Source: Dokdonella sp. (GTDB lineage: Bacteria > Pseudomonadota > Gammaproteobacteria > Xanthomonadales > Rhodanobacteraceae). From it: a stretch of DNA of 64,000 bases. Made by a program: the position numbers and the translations under genes. Under the pieces are notes generated by a model. That model ran no database searches. It was not told the origin of the DNA and saw nothing but the letters and a program-made list of their open reading frames with translations. Location: contig NZ_JAGIAG010000001.1 of the NCBI RefSeq assembly GCF_017744955.1, forward strand, positions 806,001 through 870,000. Reading direction: 5' to 3'. Position 1 is the stretch's first letter. Every line of letters starts with the position of its first letter. Positions 46,159-56,100 of the stretch are shown piece by piece.

Positions 46159-46830
46159 TCAGCGCGGCGCCGGCCGCGCGCTGGCGACCTTCAGCGGACG
46201 CAGGCGCGAGCTGTACCAGTCGCTGACGCGGCCGTGGTCGAACTCGATCCACGACGGGCCGTAGTCCCAGCGCTCGATGTTCTCCATCACCGGCCGGCCC
46301 TCGATCGCGCGCACGCTGGCCGCGTCCATGCCGATTTCGATGCGCTCCTCCTCGTTGTGGCTGGGCGCGGGCGGCGGCGGTGGAACGGCGACGAAGCGGC
46401 GCTGTTCATGGGTGTCCTGCGCGTGGGCGGGTTCGTCCTGCCCGATCTGGCCCCACACCACCCAGGTGAGGGCCGCCGCGGCGAGCAGCGCGAAGACGGT
46501 CCGGCGCAGGCCGGTCCGCCGCGTCGCCTCGGGCCGCGTCGCGCCGGGCCGATCGGGCGCCGGGGTGCGGCTGTACGGGGTTGGATCGGGATGGACCCGC
46601 GCGCCGGGCAGGCGGCCGTGGCGCCGCTCGAATGCCAGCGCGGCCTGGTAGGCGGCGGTCAGTTCCTGCAGCCGGGCGGCCGCCTCGGCATCGTCACGGT
46701 GTTGCGGATTGCGGTCCGGATGCAGCTCGGCCACGCGCCGTCGATAGGCGTTCTTCAGTTCGGCCAGGCTGCAGTCGGGGCGGAGTCCGAGCTGCTGGTA
46801 GAACGCGACGAAATCGGTCGGGCGGTTCAT
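46159..46830 (-). CDS. Membrane-anchored DnaJ-domain protein with BamE-like tail
   Basis: 223 residues. An N-terminal J domain (about 8-65) has the H-P-D motif at 37-39. It is followed by a Pro-rich linker, a membrane segment at about 111-128, and a C-terminal region with I-G-M-D-A-A-S-V-R-A-I-E-G-R-P that resembles the SmpA/BamE (OmlA) fold. The J domain would stay in the cytoplasm with DnaK and the tail in the periplasm. The function is unknown. It converges with the sugar transferase with 11 bases between stops. Confidence 0.72.
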   Translation of the reverse strand: MNRPTDFVAFYQQLGLRPDCSLAELKNAYRRRVAELHPDRNPQHRDDAEAAARLQELTAAYQAALAFERRHGRLPGARVHPDPTPYSRTPAPDRPGATRPEATRRTGLRRTVFALLAAAALTWVVWGQIGQDEPAHAQDTHEQRRFVAVPPPPPAPSHNEEERIEIGMDAASVRAIEGRPVMENIERWDYGPSWIEFDHGRVSDWYSSRLRPLKVASARPAPR

Positions 46831-47290
46831 GCGGGGCGGCGGAGGTGGCTTGCTCGGCTGAAATCCTCTCGCAAAGAGTGCGCCATCGGCGCTAAAATGT
46901 GAACTGTTTCGCAGTTTTTGCGGTCCCAGGCTGGCCCGCACTGCGACGAAGACAGGGGCCGCCGTCGGAGACGGCGAACGAGGCAGCGAAAGGGTTCGCG
47001 CGCAGGACATACAGGGCGATGCGAAAGGTCGGTTCAGCGACGCAGGCAGGGGGCGCGGCCCGCGCGGCTTCGCTGCGGCCGGCGCGCGCGATCCGGCCGG
47101 GCCGGTTCCGGCACGCATCCCTTTCGTCCCGGCGTCCGACGACCGCCCGCACCCTTCCGCGCCAGCCGCGGCCACCGATTGCCGTATCTCCAGGAGCGGC
47201 TGCCGCATCGGCGGTCGCACGATTCCCTCGCGACGCGGCCGTCGCCGCGACGAGGCATCCGGGCAGGATCAGGGCGGGAGGGCGACGAGC
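46831..47290 (+). promoter_or_regulatory. Upstream region of the biosynthetic operon
   Basis: The 460 bases between the divergent dnaJ-like gene and the oxygenase gene hold no convincing coding sequence; open frames here are arginine-rich shadows. A TAAAAT at 46893-46898 is the best -10 candidate, without a clear -35, and would give a leader of about 390 bases. A small AACTG/CAGTT hairpin followed by TTTT lies at about 46902-46920. The operon start has a GGGAGG ribosome site nine bases before the ATG. Confidence 0.4.
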
Positions 47291-48232
47291 ATGAGCACCA
47301 ATCACGCGCAGATCGCGGATTTCGCGGATTCCGCGCCGCACGGCGAATCGACCTGGGTCGACCGCCGCAGCGACCTCGATGAACGGGCGTTCGTCCGCGA
47401 CTACCGTGAGCCGCGCCGGCCGGTGGTGATCACCGACGCCGCCTGCGCCTGGCCCCTCTACGGCCACGGCACGCCGGACTATTTCCGTCAGCGCTACGGC
47501 GAACACGTCGTGCGCGTGCGCGGCCAGGACTACCGGCTGCACGATCTGATCGACCTGCTCGACGCCTCGACCGTCGAACGGCCCGGCCCGTATCCGTGCA
47601 AGTTCGAGATCGCCAAGACCTTCCGCGACCTGCTGCCGGAAGTGACGCCGCGCTTCGCCTACAGCCTGCCCGACCGGCAGGCCGGCGTCGGCATGCCGCA
47701 GCGGCTGTTCGGCGCGGTCAACAACCTCGAGATCTTCTTCGGCGGTCCCGGCGGGGAGTTTCCGTACCTGCACTACGACGTGCTGCGCCTGCACGCCTGG
47801 ATCACGCAGATCCACGGCGACAAGGAATTCACGCTGTACGCGCCGGGGCAGGAGCACCTGCTCTACGTCAATCCGGAAGTGCCGTGGCAGTCGAGCATCC
47901 GCGATCATCATCATCCGGACTACGAGCGCTATCCGCTGTTCCGCGAGGCGAAGTGCCAGAAGGTCGTGGTGCGCGCCGGCGAGACGCTGTTCCTGCCCTG
48001 CGGCTGGTGGCACACCGCGCGCAGCCTGAACATGACCATCTCGATCGCCTTCGACCAGCTCGGCGCCGACAACTGGCGCGACTTCGTCGGCGACGTCGTC
48101 GACGAGCGCCGGCGCGTCGGCAAGCGCTGGCTGGCGAGCGCGCTCGGCGCGTATCTGACCGTGCTCGGTCCGCTGCTCTCGGTGCTCGAGCGCTTCGGCG
48201 CCAACGCCGCGGTCGAATGGGGGCTGCGGTGA
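47291..48232 (+). CDS. JmjC/cupin-8 type Fe(II) 2-oxoglutarate oxygenase
   Basis: 313 residues. The double-stranded beta-helix metal site is visible: His161-x-Asp163 in Y-L-H-Y-D-V and the distal His241 in G-W-W-H-T-A. Lys178 (H-G-D-K-E-F) is in place to bind 2-oxoglutarate. P-V-V-I-T-D-A near the N-terminus is typical of FIH-like cupin-8 proteins. As the first gene of a synthase operon it is probably a hydroxylase for the product or a carrier-bound amino acid. The stop overlaps the next start by four bases (GTGA). Confidence 0.85.
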   Translation: MSTNHAQIADFADSAPHGESTWVDRRSDLDERAFVRDYREPRRPVVITDAACAWPLYGHGTPDYFRQRYGEHVVRVRGQDYRLHDLIDLLDASTVERPGPYPCKFEIAKTFRDLLPEVTPRFAYSLPDRQAGVGMPQRLFGAVNNLEIFFGGPGGEFPYLHYDVLRLHAWITQIHGDKEFTLYAPGQEHLLYVNPEVPWQSSIRDHHHPDYERYPLFREAKCQKVVVRAGETLFLPCGWWHTARSLNMTISIAFDQLGADNWRDFVGDVVDERRRVGKRWLASALGAYLTVLGPLLSVLERFGANAAVEWGLR

Positions 48233-50178
48233 GCCGGACCGCTGCGCACGCCGCCGACGTGCTGCTGGCGCCGCTGCTCGCGCAGGCGGCCGCGCGGCCG
48301 CAGGCCGAAGCGGTCCGCGCCGGTGCGCTCACGCTCGACTACGCCGGCCTGCTGGCGCAGACGAGTGCGCTGGCGGCCGCGCTGCATCGGGGCGGCGTCG
48401 CTTCCGGCGACCTCGTCGCGCTGTCGGCCGAGCGCAGCGCGGAGACGATCGCCGCGCTGCTGGCGACGCTCGCCTGTGGCGCGGCCTACCTGCCGCTCGA
48501 TCTGGATTTTCCCGACGCGCGCCTCGCCGCGATGTGCGAGGACGCGCGCCCGCGCTGCGCGCTCGGCGACGCCGCGCTGCGCGCGCGCCTGCCGCGCGGG
48601 ACCACCTGGATCGACCGCCGCGCCGCGCTCGCGGCGCCCGCGGACGCCGTCGCGCCGGTGCACGGCGAACTCGCCTACGTGCTGTTCACCTCCGGCTCGA
48701 CCGGCCGCCCGAAAGGCGTCGCCATGCGTCGCGCCGCGGTCGCGCACCTGATCGACTGGCATCGCGCGCACGCGCGCCTCGGCCGGCCCGCGCGCACCTT
48801 GCAGTTCGCGCCGCTCGGCTTCGACGTCTCGTTCCAGGAAATCTTCTCGACCCTCGCCGGCGGCGGCACCCTGGTGCTGCCGAGCGACGCGGAGCGGCGC
48901 GATCCGTACGCCCTGCTCGACCTGCTCGCGCGCGAGCAGGTCGAGCGCCTGTTCCTGCCCTACGTCGGCCTGCAGGCGCTGGCCGAGGCGGTGGCGACCG
49001 GTGCGCCGGCACCGCAACGTCTCCGCGACGTGATCACCGCCGGCGAGCAGCTGCGCATCACGCCGGCGATCCGCGCGCTGTTCGCGGCGCTGCCCGGCGC
49101 GGTGCTGCACAACCACTACGGCCCGACCGAAACGCACGTGGTCACGGCGCACGAGCTGTCCGGCGATCCGGCCGCATGGCCGGAGCTGCCGCCGATCGGC
49201 GCGCCGCTGCCGTGGGTGGACGTGCGCGTGGTCGACGGCGAAGAGTGGGGCGACGCAGTCGCCGAAGCGTCCCTCACCCCACCCTCGGCATCCGCCGATG
49301 GCCCTCCGCTCTCCCGCTTCGCAGGCGAGGGGCAGTCGCGGCAGCCTTCGGCTGCGAATGTATTCGAGGGCGAGCTGTGGCTCGGCGGCGACTGCCTCGC
49401 CGCGGGCTACATCCACCAGCCGGAATTGACCGCCGAACGCTTCGTCGAGCAGGGCGATGCGCGCTGGTACCGCAGCGGTGACCGCGTGCGCCGGCACGCG
49501 GACGGCGTGCTCGACTATCTCGGCCGCCTCGACGAGCAGATCAAGTTCGACGGTTTCCGCATCGAACCGGCCGAGATCGAGGCCGTGCTCGTGCGTCACG
49601 CCGCGGTGGCCGAGGCGGTCGTCGTCGCGGCCGGCGAGGACGGCGCACGGCGTCTGGTCGCGCACGTCGTGCCGCGCGATCCGAGCAGCACCGAAACCCA
49701 GCTCGCCACGGCGCTGCGCGCGCACAGCGCGAAGACGCTGGCGGCGTACCTGGTGCCGCAGGAGTTCGTGTTGCACGCGGCGCTGCCGCTGACCGCGAGC
49801 GGCAAGATCGACCGCCGCGAACTCGCCCGTCAAGCGAGCGCGAGCGTGCTGCACTGGCGCGCCGGCGCGCCGCTGCGGGAACAACTGGTCGAACTCTGGC
49901 AGCAGCTGCTCGGCGTCGGCGACCTCGACGCGGAGGAGAACCTGTTCGAACGCGGCGCACGCTCGCTGCTCGTCGTGCGCGCGCTGACCGAACTGCGCCG
50001 CCACGGCCACGTGCTCAGCGCGGCGCAGATGTACGAGCATCCGAGCGCGGCCGCGCAGGCGGCGCTGCTCGGCGCGGACGCACCGGTCGAGGCGGTGGTG
50101 GAAGCGGACGTGCAGCAGCGCGGCGAGCGCCAGCGCGCCTCGTTCGCGCGCTTCGGCCCGCGCGGAGGTGCGCGATGA
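48229..50178 (+). CDS. Stand-alone NRPS adenylation-carrier (A-T) protein
   Basis: 649 residues starting with GTG. The adenylation domain (about 10-560) has A3 L-F-T-S-G-S-T-G-R-P-K-G from residue 152, F-D-V-S-F-Q-E-I-F-S-T-L, H-N-H-Y-G-P-T-E-T, Y-R-S-G-D-R-V and T-A-S-G-K-I-D. A carrier domain follows with Ser579 in G-A-R-S-L, in place of the usual G-G-x-S-L. It should activate a starter acid and pass it to the next protein. The substrate cannot be assigned. Residues about 345-378 are an insertion of repeat-derived sequence between two core motifs (see 49258-49365). Confidence 0.9.
   Translation: MSRTAAHAADVLLAPLLAQAAARPQAEAVRAGALTLDYAGLLAQTSALAAALHRGGVASGDLVALSAERSAETIAALLATLACGAAYLPLDLDFPDARLAAMCEDARPRCALGDAALRARLPRGTTWIDRRAALAAPADAVAPVHGELAYVLFTSGSTGRPKGVAMRRAAVAHLIDWHRAHARLGRPARTLQFAPLGFDVSFQEIFSTLAGGGTLVLPSDAERRDPYALLDLLAREQVERLFLPYVGLQALAEAVATGAPAPQRLRDVITAGEQLRITPAIRALFAALPGAVLHNHYGPTETHVVTAHELSGDPAAWPELPPIGAPLPWVDVRVVDGEEWGDAVAEASLTPPSASADGPPLSRFAGEGQSRQPSAANVFEGELWLGGDCLAAGYIHQPELTAERFVEQGDARWYRSGDRVRRHADGVLDYLGRLDEQIKFDGFRIEPAEIEAVLVRHAAVAEAVVVAAGEDGARRLVAHVVPRDPSSTETQLATALRAHSAKTLAAYLVPQEFVLHAALPLTASGKIDRRELARQASASVLHWRAGAPLREQLVELWQQLLGVGDLDAEENLFERGARSLLVVRALTELRRHGHVLSAAQMYEHPSAAAQAALLGADAPVEAVVEADVQQRGERQRASFARFGPRGGAR
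49258..49365 (+). repeat. Repeat-like DNA inserted in frame in the adenylation domain
   Basis: Between V-V-D-G and G-E-L-W-L-G-G, which are normally close together, the protein reads S-L-T-P-P-S-A-S-A-D-G-P-P-L-S-R-F-A-G-E-G. The DNA (CCCTCACCCCACCCTCGGC, then CTCTCCCGCTTCGCAGGCGA) looks like a proteobacterial intergenic palindromic repeat, whose translation is often SLTPTLSRxAGEG. The frame is kept. Confidence 0.6.
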
Positions 50179-53100
50179 GCGATGCAGCCAGCGACGGCGT
50201 CGCCATCGTCGGCATGGCCGGACGCTTTCCGGGCGCGGCCTCGGTCGACGAGCTGTGGGCGAACCTGCTCGCCGGCCGCGAGAGCATCACGCGCTTCACG
50301 CCCGAGCAGCTCTCGCCGCTGGTGCCGCGCGAGCTGCGCGAGCATCCGCGCTACGTGCCGGCGCGCGGCGTGGTCGCCGACGCCGACCGCTTCGACGCCG
50401 GCTTCTTCGGCATCTCCGCGCGCGAAGCGCAGCTGATCGATCCGCAGCAGCGCGTGTTCCTCGAGCTGTGCTGGAACGCGCTCGAGCACGCCGGCATCGA
50501 TCCGGCGCGTGCGCGGGGCGGCGTCGGCGCCGCTTCGATAGGTGTGTTCGCCGGAACCTCGAACAATGGCTATCGCAAGCTGGTCGAAGCGCGGCCGGAC
50601 CTGGTCGCCGCGGCCGGCGAGTTCGCCGCGATGCTGGCCAACGAAAAGGACTACGTCGCCACGCGCGTTGCGCACAAGCTCGGCCTGACGGGACCGGCGA
50701 TCAGCCTGTACACCGCCTGCTCGACGTCGCTGGTGGCGATCGCGCAGGCCTGGTACGCGCTGATGAGCTGGCAGTGCGACGTCGCCCTCGCCGGCGGCGT
50801 CAACATCGCGGTGCCGCAGGAGTCGGGCTACCTGCCGGCCGAGGGTGCGATCGAGTCGGCCGACGGCCATTGCCGTCCGTTCGACGCCGACGCCACCGGC
50901 ACGGTGTTCTCCTCCGGCGCCGGCGTGGTGGTGCTCAAGCGCCTCGCCGACGCGATCGAGCACGGCGACACGATCTGGGCGGTGATCCGCGGCGTCGGCG
51001 TCAACAACGACGGCGCCGACAAGGCGAGCTTCAGCGCGCCGAGCGTGCGCGGCCAGGCCGCCGCGATCCGTCTCGCGCTGGCCAGCGCCGGCGTCGAGGC
51101 CGACTCGATCGGCTACGTCGAGGCGCACGGCACCGGCACGCCGCTCGGCGATCCGATCGAGATCGAAGCCCTCGCGCGCGCGTTCGCCGCCGAGCGCGGC
51201 AGCGGCGCCGCGCCGACCTGCTGGATCGGTTCGCTCAAGGGCAACCTCGGCCACCTGGTCGCCGCGTCCGGCGTCGCCGGCTTGATCAAGGCGACGCTGG
51301 CGCTGCATCACGGCCGCATCCCGGCCAGCCTCAACTACCGCACGCCGAATCCGGAGATCGACTTCGCGCGCACGCCGTTCAAGGTCGTGCAGCGCGCCAA
51401 GGCGTGGACGCGCAAGGCCGCGCCGCGCCGCGCCGGCGTCAGTTCGTTCGGCGTCGGCGGCACCAACGCGCACGTGGTGCTCGAGGAAGCGCCGCAGCGC
51501 GCGCCGTCCTCGGCCGGGCGGCCGGTCGCGCTGCTGCCGCTGTCGGCGCGCGATCCCGACGCGCTGCGTCGTCGCGCTGCCGAACTGGCCGACGCGCTCG
51601 CCGCGCACACCGACGCCGACCTCGCCGACATCGGCGCGACCCTGGCGCTCGGCCGCAAGACGATGGCGGTGCGCGGCGTGGTCGTCGCGCGCACCGTCGC
51701 CGAGGCGCGCACACGCCTCGCGCGCCTCGCCGCCTGCCGCGCGGCCAAGCCGAAGCTGGTGTTCCTGTTCCCCGGCCAGGGCTCGCAGCACGCCAACATG
51801 GCGCGCGAACTGGTCGCCGCGGAACCCGCGTTCCGCGAATCGTTCGAGCGTTGCTGCGAACTCGCCTCCCGGCACCTCGACCTCGACCTGCGTGCGCTGA
51901 TCCTGCCGATGACGGGCGACGAGAAGCGCGCCAACGCGCAGCTCGCCGAGACGCGCTGCACGCAGCCGGCGCTGTTCGCGGTCGAATACGCGCTGGCGCG
52001 CTGGTGGCAGTCGATCGGCCTGGACGCCGACGCGATGATCGGTCACAGCATCGGCGAATACGTCGCCGCGACCCTGGCCGGCGTATTCACGCTCGAAGAC
52101 GCGATCGCGCTGGTCTGCGCGCGCGGCGCGGCGATGCAGGCGCAGCCGCCCGGCGCGATGCTGGCGGTGCGCGCGGCCGAGCACGACGTCGCCGCGCGCC
52201 TGCCGCTCGGCGTGACGCTGGCGGCGGTCAACGCGCCGGAGCTGGTCGTCGTCGCCGGCGCCGAGGACGCGCTCGATGCGTTCGCGAAAGAGCTCGACGC
52301 CGAACGCATCGCCAGCACGCGGCTGAAAGTCAGCCACGCCTTCCATTCCGCCTCGATGGACGGCGCCTTGCCGGCATTCGAGCGCGCCTTCGCGCAGGTG
52401 CGCCTGGCGCCGCCGACGCGGCCGTTCCATTCCTGCGTCAGCGGCCGGCCGATCCGCGCGGACGAGGCGACCGACCCGGCCTACTGGCTGCGCCAGCTGC
52501 GCGAACCGGTACGATTCGCCGACGCGGTCGCCGATGCGCTGGCCGACGGCCCGGCGCTGTTCGTCGAAGTCGGCCCGTCGCAGGCCTTGACCACCTTCGT
52601 GCGCACGCAATTGCGCGAAGGCGACGCCGCGGCTGCCTCGCTCGGCGCGGCGTCGCGCAGCGGCAGCGACGCCGAGCACCTCGCCCAGGCGCTCGGCGAA
52701 TGCTGGCGGCAGGGCCGCGAGCCGGACTGGGACGCGTACTTCGCCGGCGAGAAGCGCCATCGCGTGGTGCTGCCGGGGTATCCGTTCGGCGGTGAGCGAT
52801 ACTGGATCGAAACATCGGCGCCGGCCGCGAGCGGCGTCATCGGAGCCGTCGAGATGAGTCCACCCGCCGCACCCGTCCCGCCGACCGCACCGCCGCGCGG
52901 TGCGCGCCTGCGCGCGGAGCTGCGCGAGCTGGTCGAGAACCTCAGCGGCGAGCCGGTCGGCGCGGCGCAGGACGGCGCGAGCCTGCTCGAACTCGGTTTG
53001 GATTCGCTGTCGCTGACGCAGGCCGCGCTCGAACTCGAACGGCGCTACGGATTGAAGCTGAAGTTCCGCCGCCTGATGGAGGATCTGGACAGCATCGACA

Positions 53101-56100
53101 AGCTCGCCGACCTGCTCGACGCGACGCTGCCGGCGGACGCCCCGGCGCCTGTCGCGATGCCGGCGGCGGCTGCGCCGGTGGCGGCCGACGCGCCGCTGCT
53201 GACCCAGCTGATCCAGAGCCAGATGGCGCTGATGCAGCAGCAGACACAACTGCTCGCCGCGCTCGCCGGCGGCGCCGCCGCGGCGCCGGCGCCCGCGCCG
53301 GCCCGCGTCGTGTCCCCCGCGGTGCAGACCGCCGTTGCGGTCGAGGAGACGGCGAACCTGGTCGAGCGGCCGTTCGGCGCTTCCGCGCGCATCACCTTGA
53401 AGGGCGATCTCGCGCTGAGTCCGTCGCAGCGCGCCTACGTCGACGACTTCACGCGTGCCTACAACGCACGCACCGCGCAGTCGAAGGCGTTCAGCCAGCA
53501 GCACCGCGCGCGCATGGCCGATCCGCGCGTGGTCACCGGTTTCAATCCACTGTGGAAGGAGCTGGTCTATCCGCTGGTGGTCGAGCGCTCGAAGGGCGCG
53601 CGGTTGTGGGACGTCGACGGCAACGAATACGTCGACTGCCTGAACGCGTTCGGCGCGAATTTCCTCGGTTACCAGCCGGACTACGTCGCCGACGCGTTGA
53701 AGCAGCAGATCGACCAGGGCTTCGAAGTCGGTCCGCAGCATCCGCTGACCGCCGAGGTCGCCGAGCTGATCGCCGGCATGACCGGCATGCAGCGCGTCGC
53801 GTTCTGCAACACCGGCTCGGAAGCGGTGATGGGCGCGATGCGCGTCGCGCGCACGGTGACCGGGCGCAAGACGATCGCGATCTTCACCAACTCCTACCAC
53901 GGCATCTTCGACGAGGTGATCGTGCGCGGCACGCGCAGCCTGCGCTCGATCGCCGCCGCGCCGGGCATTCTCGCCAGCGCGGTCGAGAACGTGCTGGTGC
54001 TCGACTACGGCAGCGAGGAATCGCTGCGCATCCTGCGCGAACGCGCGCACGAACTCGCCGCGATCCTGATCGAGCCGGTGCAGGGCAAGAATCCGTCGCT
54101 GCAGCCGCGCGAATTCGTGCGTGCGCTGCGGCCGATCTGCGACGAAGGGGGTTGTGCGCTGATCTTCGACGAGGTCATCACGGGCTTCCGCATCGCGCCG
54201 GGCGGCGCGCAGGAGTTCTACGGCGTGCGCGCCGACCTCGCCACCTACGGCAAGATCATCGGCGGCGGCCTGCCGTTCGCCGCGATCGCCGGCAGCGCGC
54301 ACTGGATGGACGCGCTCGACGGCGGCGACTGGCGCTTCGGCGACGATTCCCACCCGGAAGCCGGCGTGACCTACTTCGCCGGCACCTTCGTGCGCCACCC
54401 GCTCGCGCTCGCCGCGGCCAAGGCGGCGTTGACGCACCTCCAGCGCAGCGGGCCGGAGCTGCAGCGCCGCCTGAACGCGCGCACGGCGATGTTGATCGAG
54501 CGCTTGAACGCGATCTTCGCGGCGCACGCGGCGCCGCTGCACGCGGTCGGCTTCAGCTCGCTGTGGCGCATCGTCGCCGACGAGGGACAGCCGTTCGCGA
54601 GCCTGTTCTGGTACGCGCTGCGCGCCAACGGCCTGCACGTGTACGAGCAGTTCAACTGCTTCCTGACCGAGGCGCATACGGACGACGACGTCGAGCGCAT
54701 CGTCGCCGCCGTCGAGGCCGCGACCGCGGCGCTGATGCGCGAGCGGTTGCTGTCGCCGCGCGACGGCGCGAGTGCGGCGGTCGGCGCGTCCGCTGTCGCG
54801 GATGCGTTTCCGCTGACCCAGGGCCAGCTCGAGAAATGGCTCGGCGGTCAGTACGGCGGCAGCGCGGCGCTGGCCTACAACGAGGCGGTGGTGCTGCGCT
54901 ACGACGGCGCGCTCGACGTCGCGGCGTTGAAGCGCGCACTGGAATGGGTGTGGTCGCGGCACGAGGCGTTCCGCCTGGCGATCGCGCCCGACGGCCGCAC
55001 GCAGAGCCTGCGGACGCTGCCGCCGCTGCCGCTGCGCGACCGGGATTTTTCCGCCGAGGCCGACGTCGAGGCCCGCCTCGACGCGTTCTGCCGCGAGGCG
55101 ATGCACGAGCCGTTCGATCTCGACGCGCCGCCGCTGCTGCGCCTGAACCTGATCCGGCTCGGCAAGGATCGGCACGCGCTGCACGTGCTCATGCACCATC
55201 TCGCGATGGACGGCTGGTCGCTGGCGGTGTTCTGCGAGGAACTCGAAACCGCCTACAACGCCTACGCCGCGGGCGGCGAACCGGAGCTGCCGCCGGCGCA
55301 GAGCTATCGCGCCTACGTGCTGGACGAGCGCGCGCGGCGCGCGTCGAACGCGGCGCAGCTCGACTACTGGCGCGCGCGCCATCTCGACCCGCCGCCGCCG
55401 CTCGCCTTGCCGAGCGACCGTCCGCGCGCCGCCGTCGCCACCGACTTCTCCGCCGACAGCGAACGCCACGCATTCACGCCGGAGCTCGCCGACGCGTTGC
55501 GCCAGGCGGCGCGGCGGCGCGGCGCGACCTTGTACGGCCTGCTGCTGGCCGGCTTCGCCGCGTGGCTCGCGCGCGCTTCCGGCCGGCGTGACTTCGTCGT
55601 CGCCATTCCGTTCGCCGGCCAGGCGCTGGCCGGCAGCGGCGCGTTGATCGGCGACGGCGTCAACACCTTGCCGCTGCGCCTCGCGGTCGCGGAGGGCGCT
55701 TCGACCGACGCGCTCGTCGCCGACGCGCAGCGCGCGCTGCTCGACGCGGCCGAGCACCAGGATCTGACCCTGCTCGATGTCGTGCACGCGCTGGGTCCGC
55801 GCCGCCGCGATGCGCAGGGCGCGCTGGCCGAGGTCGTGTTCAATCTGAACCCGCGCGTGCGCGCGCCGGCCTACGACGATCTCGCGGTGACCTGGCAGGA
55901 CTGCCGTCACGCGGCGCTGCTGTGGGATCTGTTCTTCAATCTCAACGACGACGGCCATGCGCTGAGTCTCGACGTGCACTACCGCACGGCGCTGTTCGAC
56001 GCGGCGACGATCCGCCGCTGGATCGGCGAGTTCGAGCGGACGCTGGCCGCGTTCGTGCCGCCGGACGGCGCCGCGCGGGCGCCGCTGCCGCCCGACGCGG

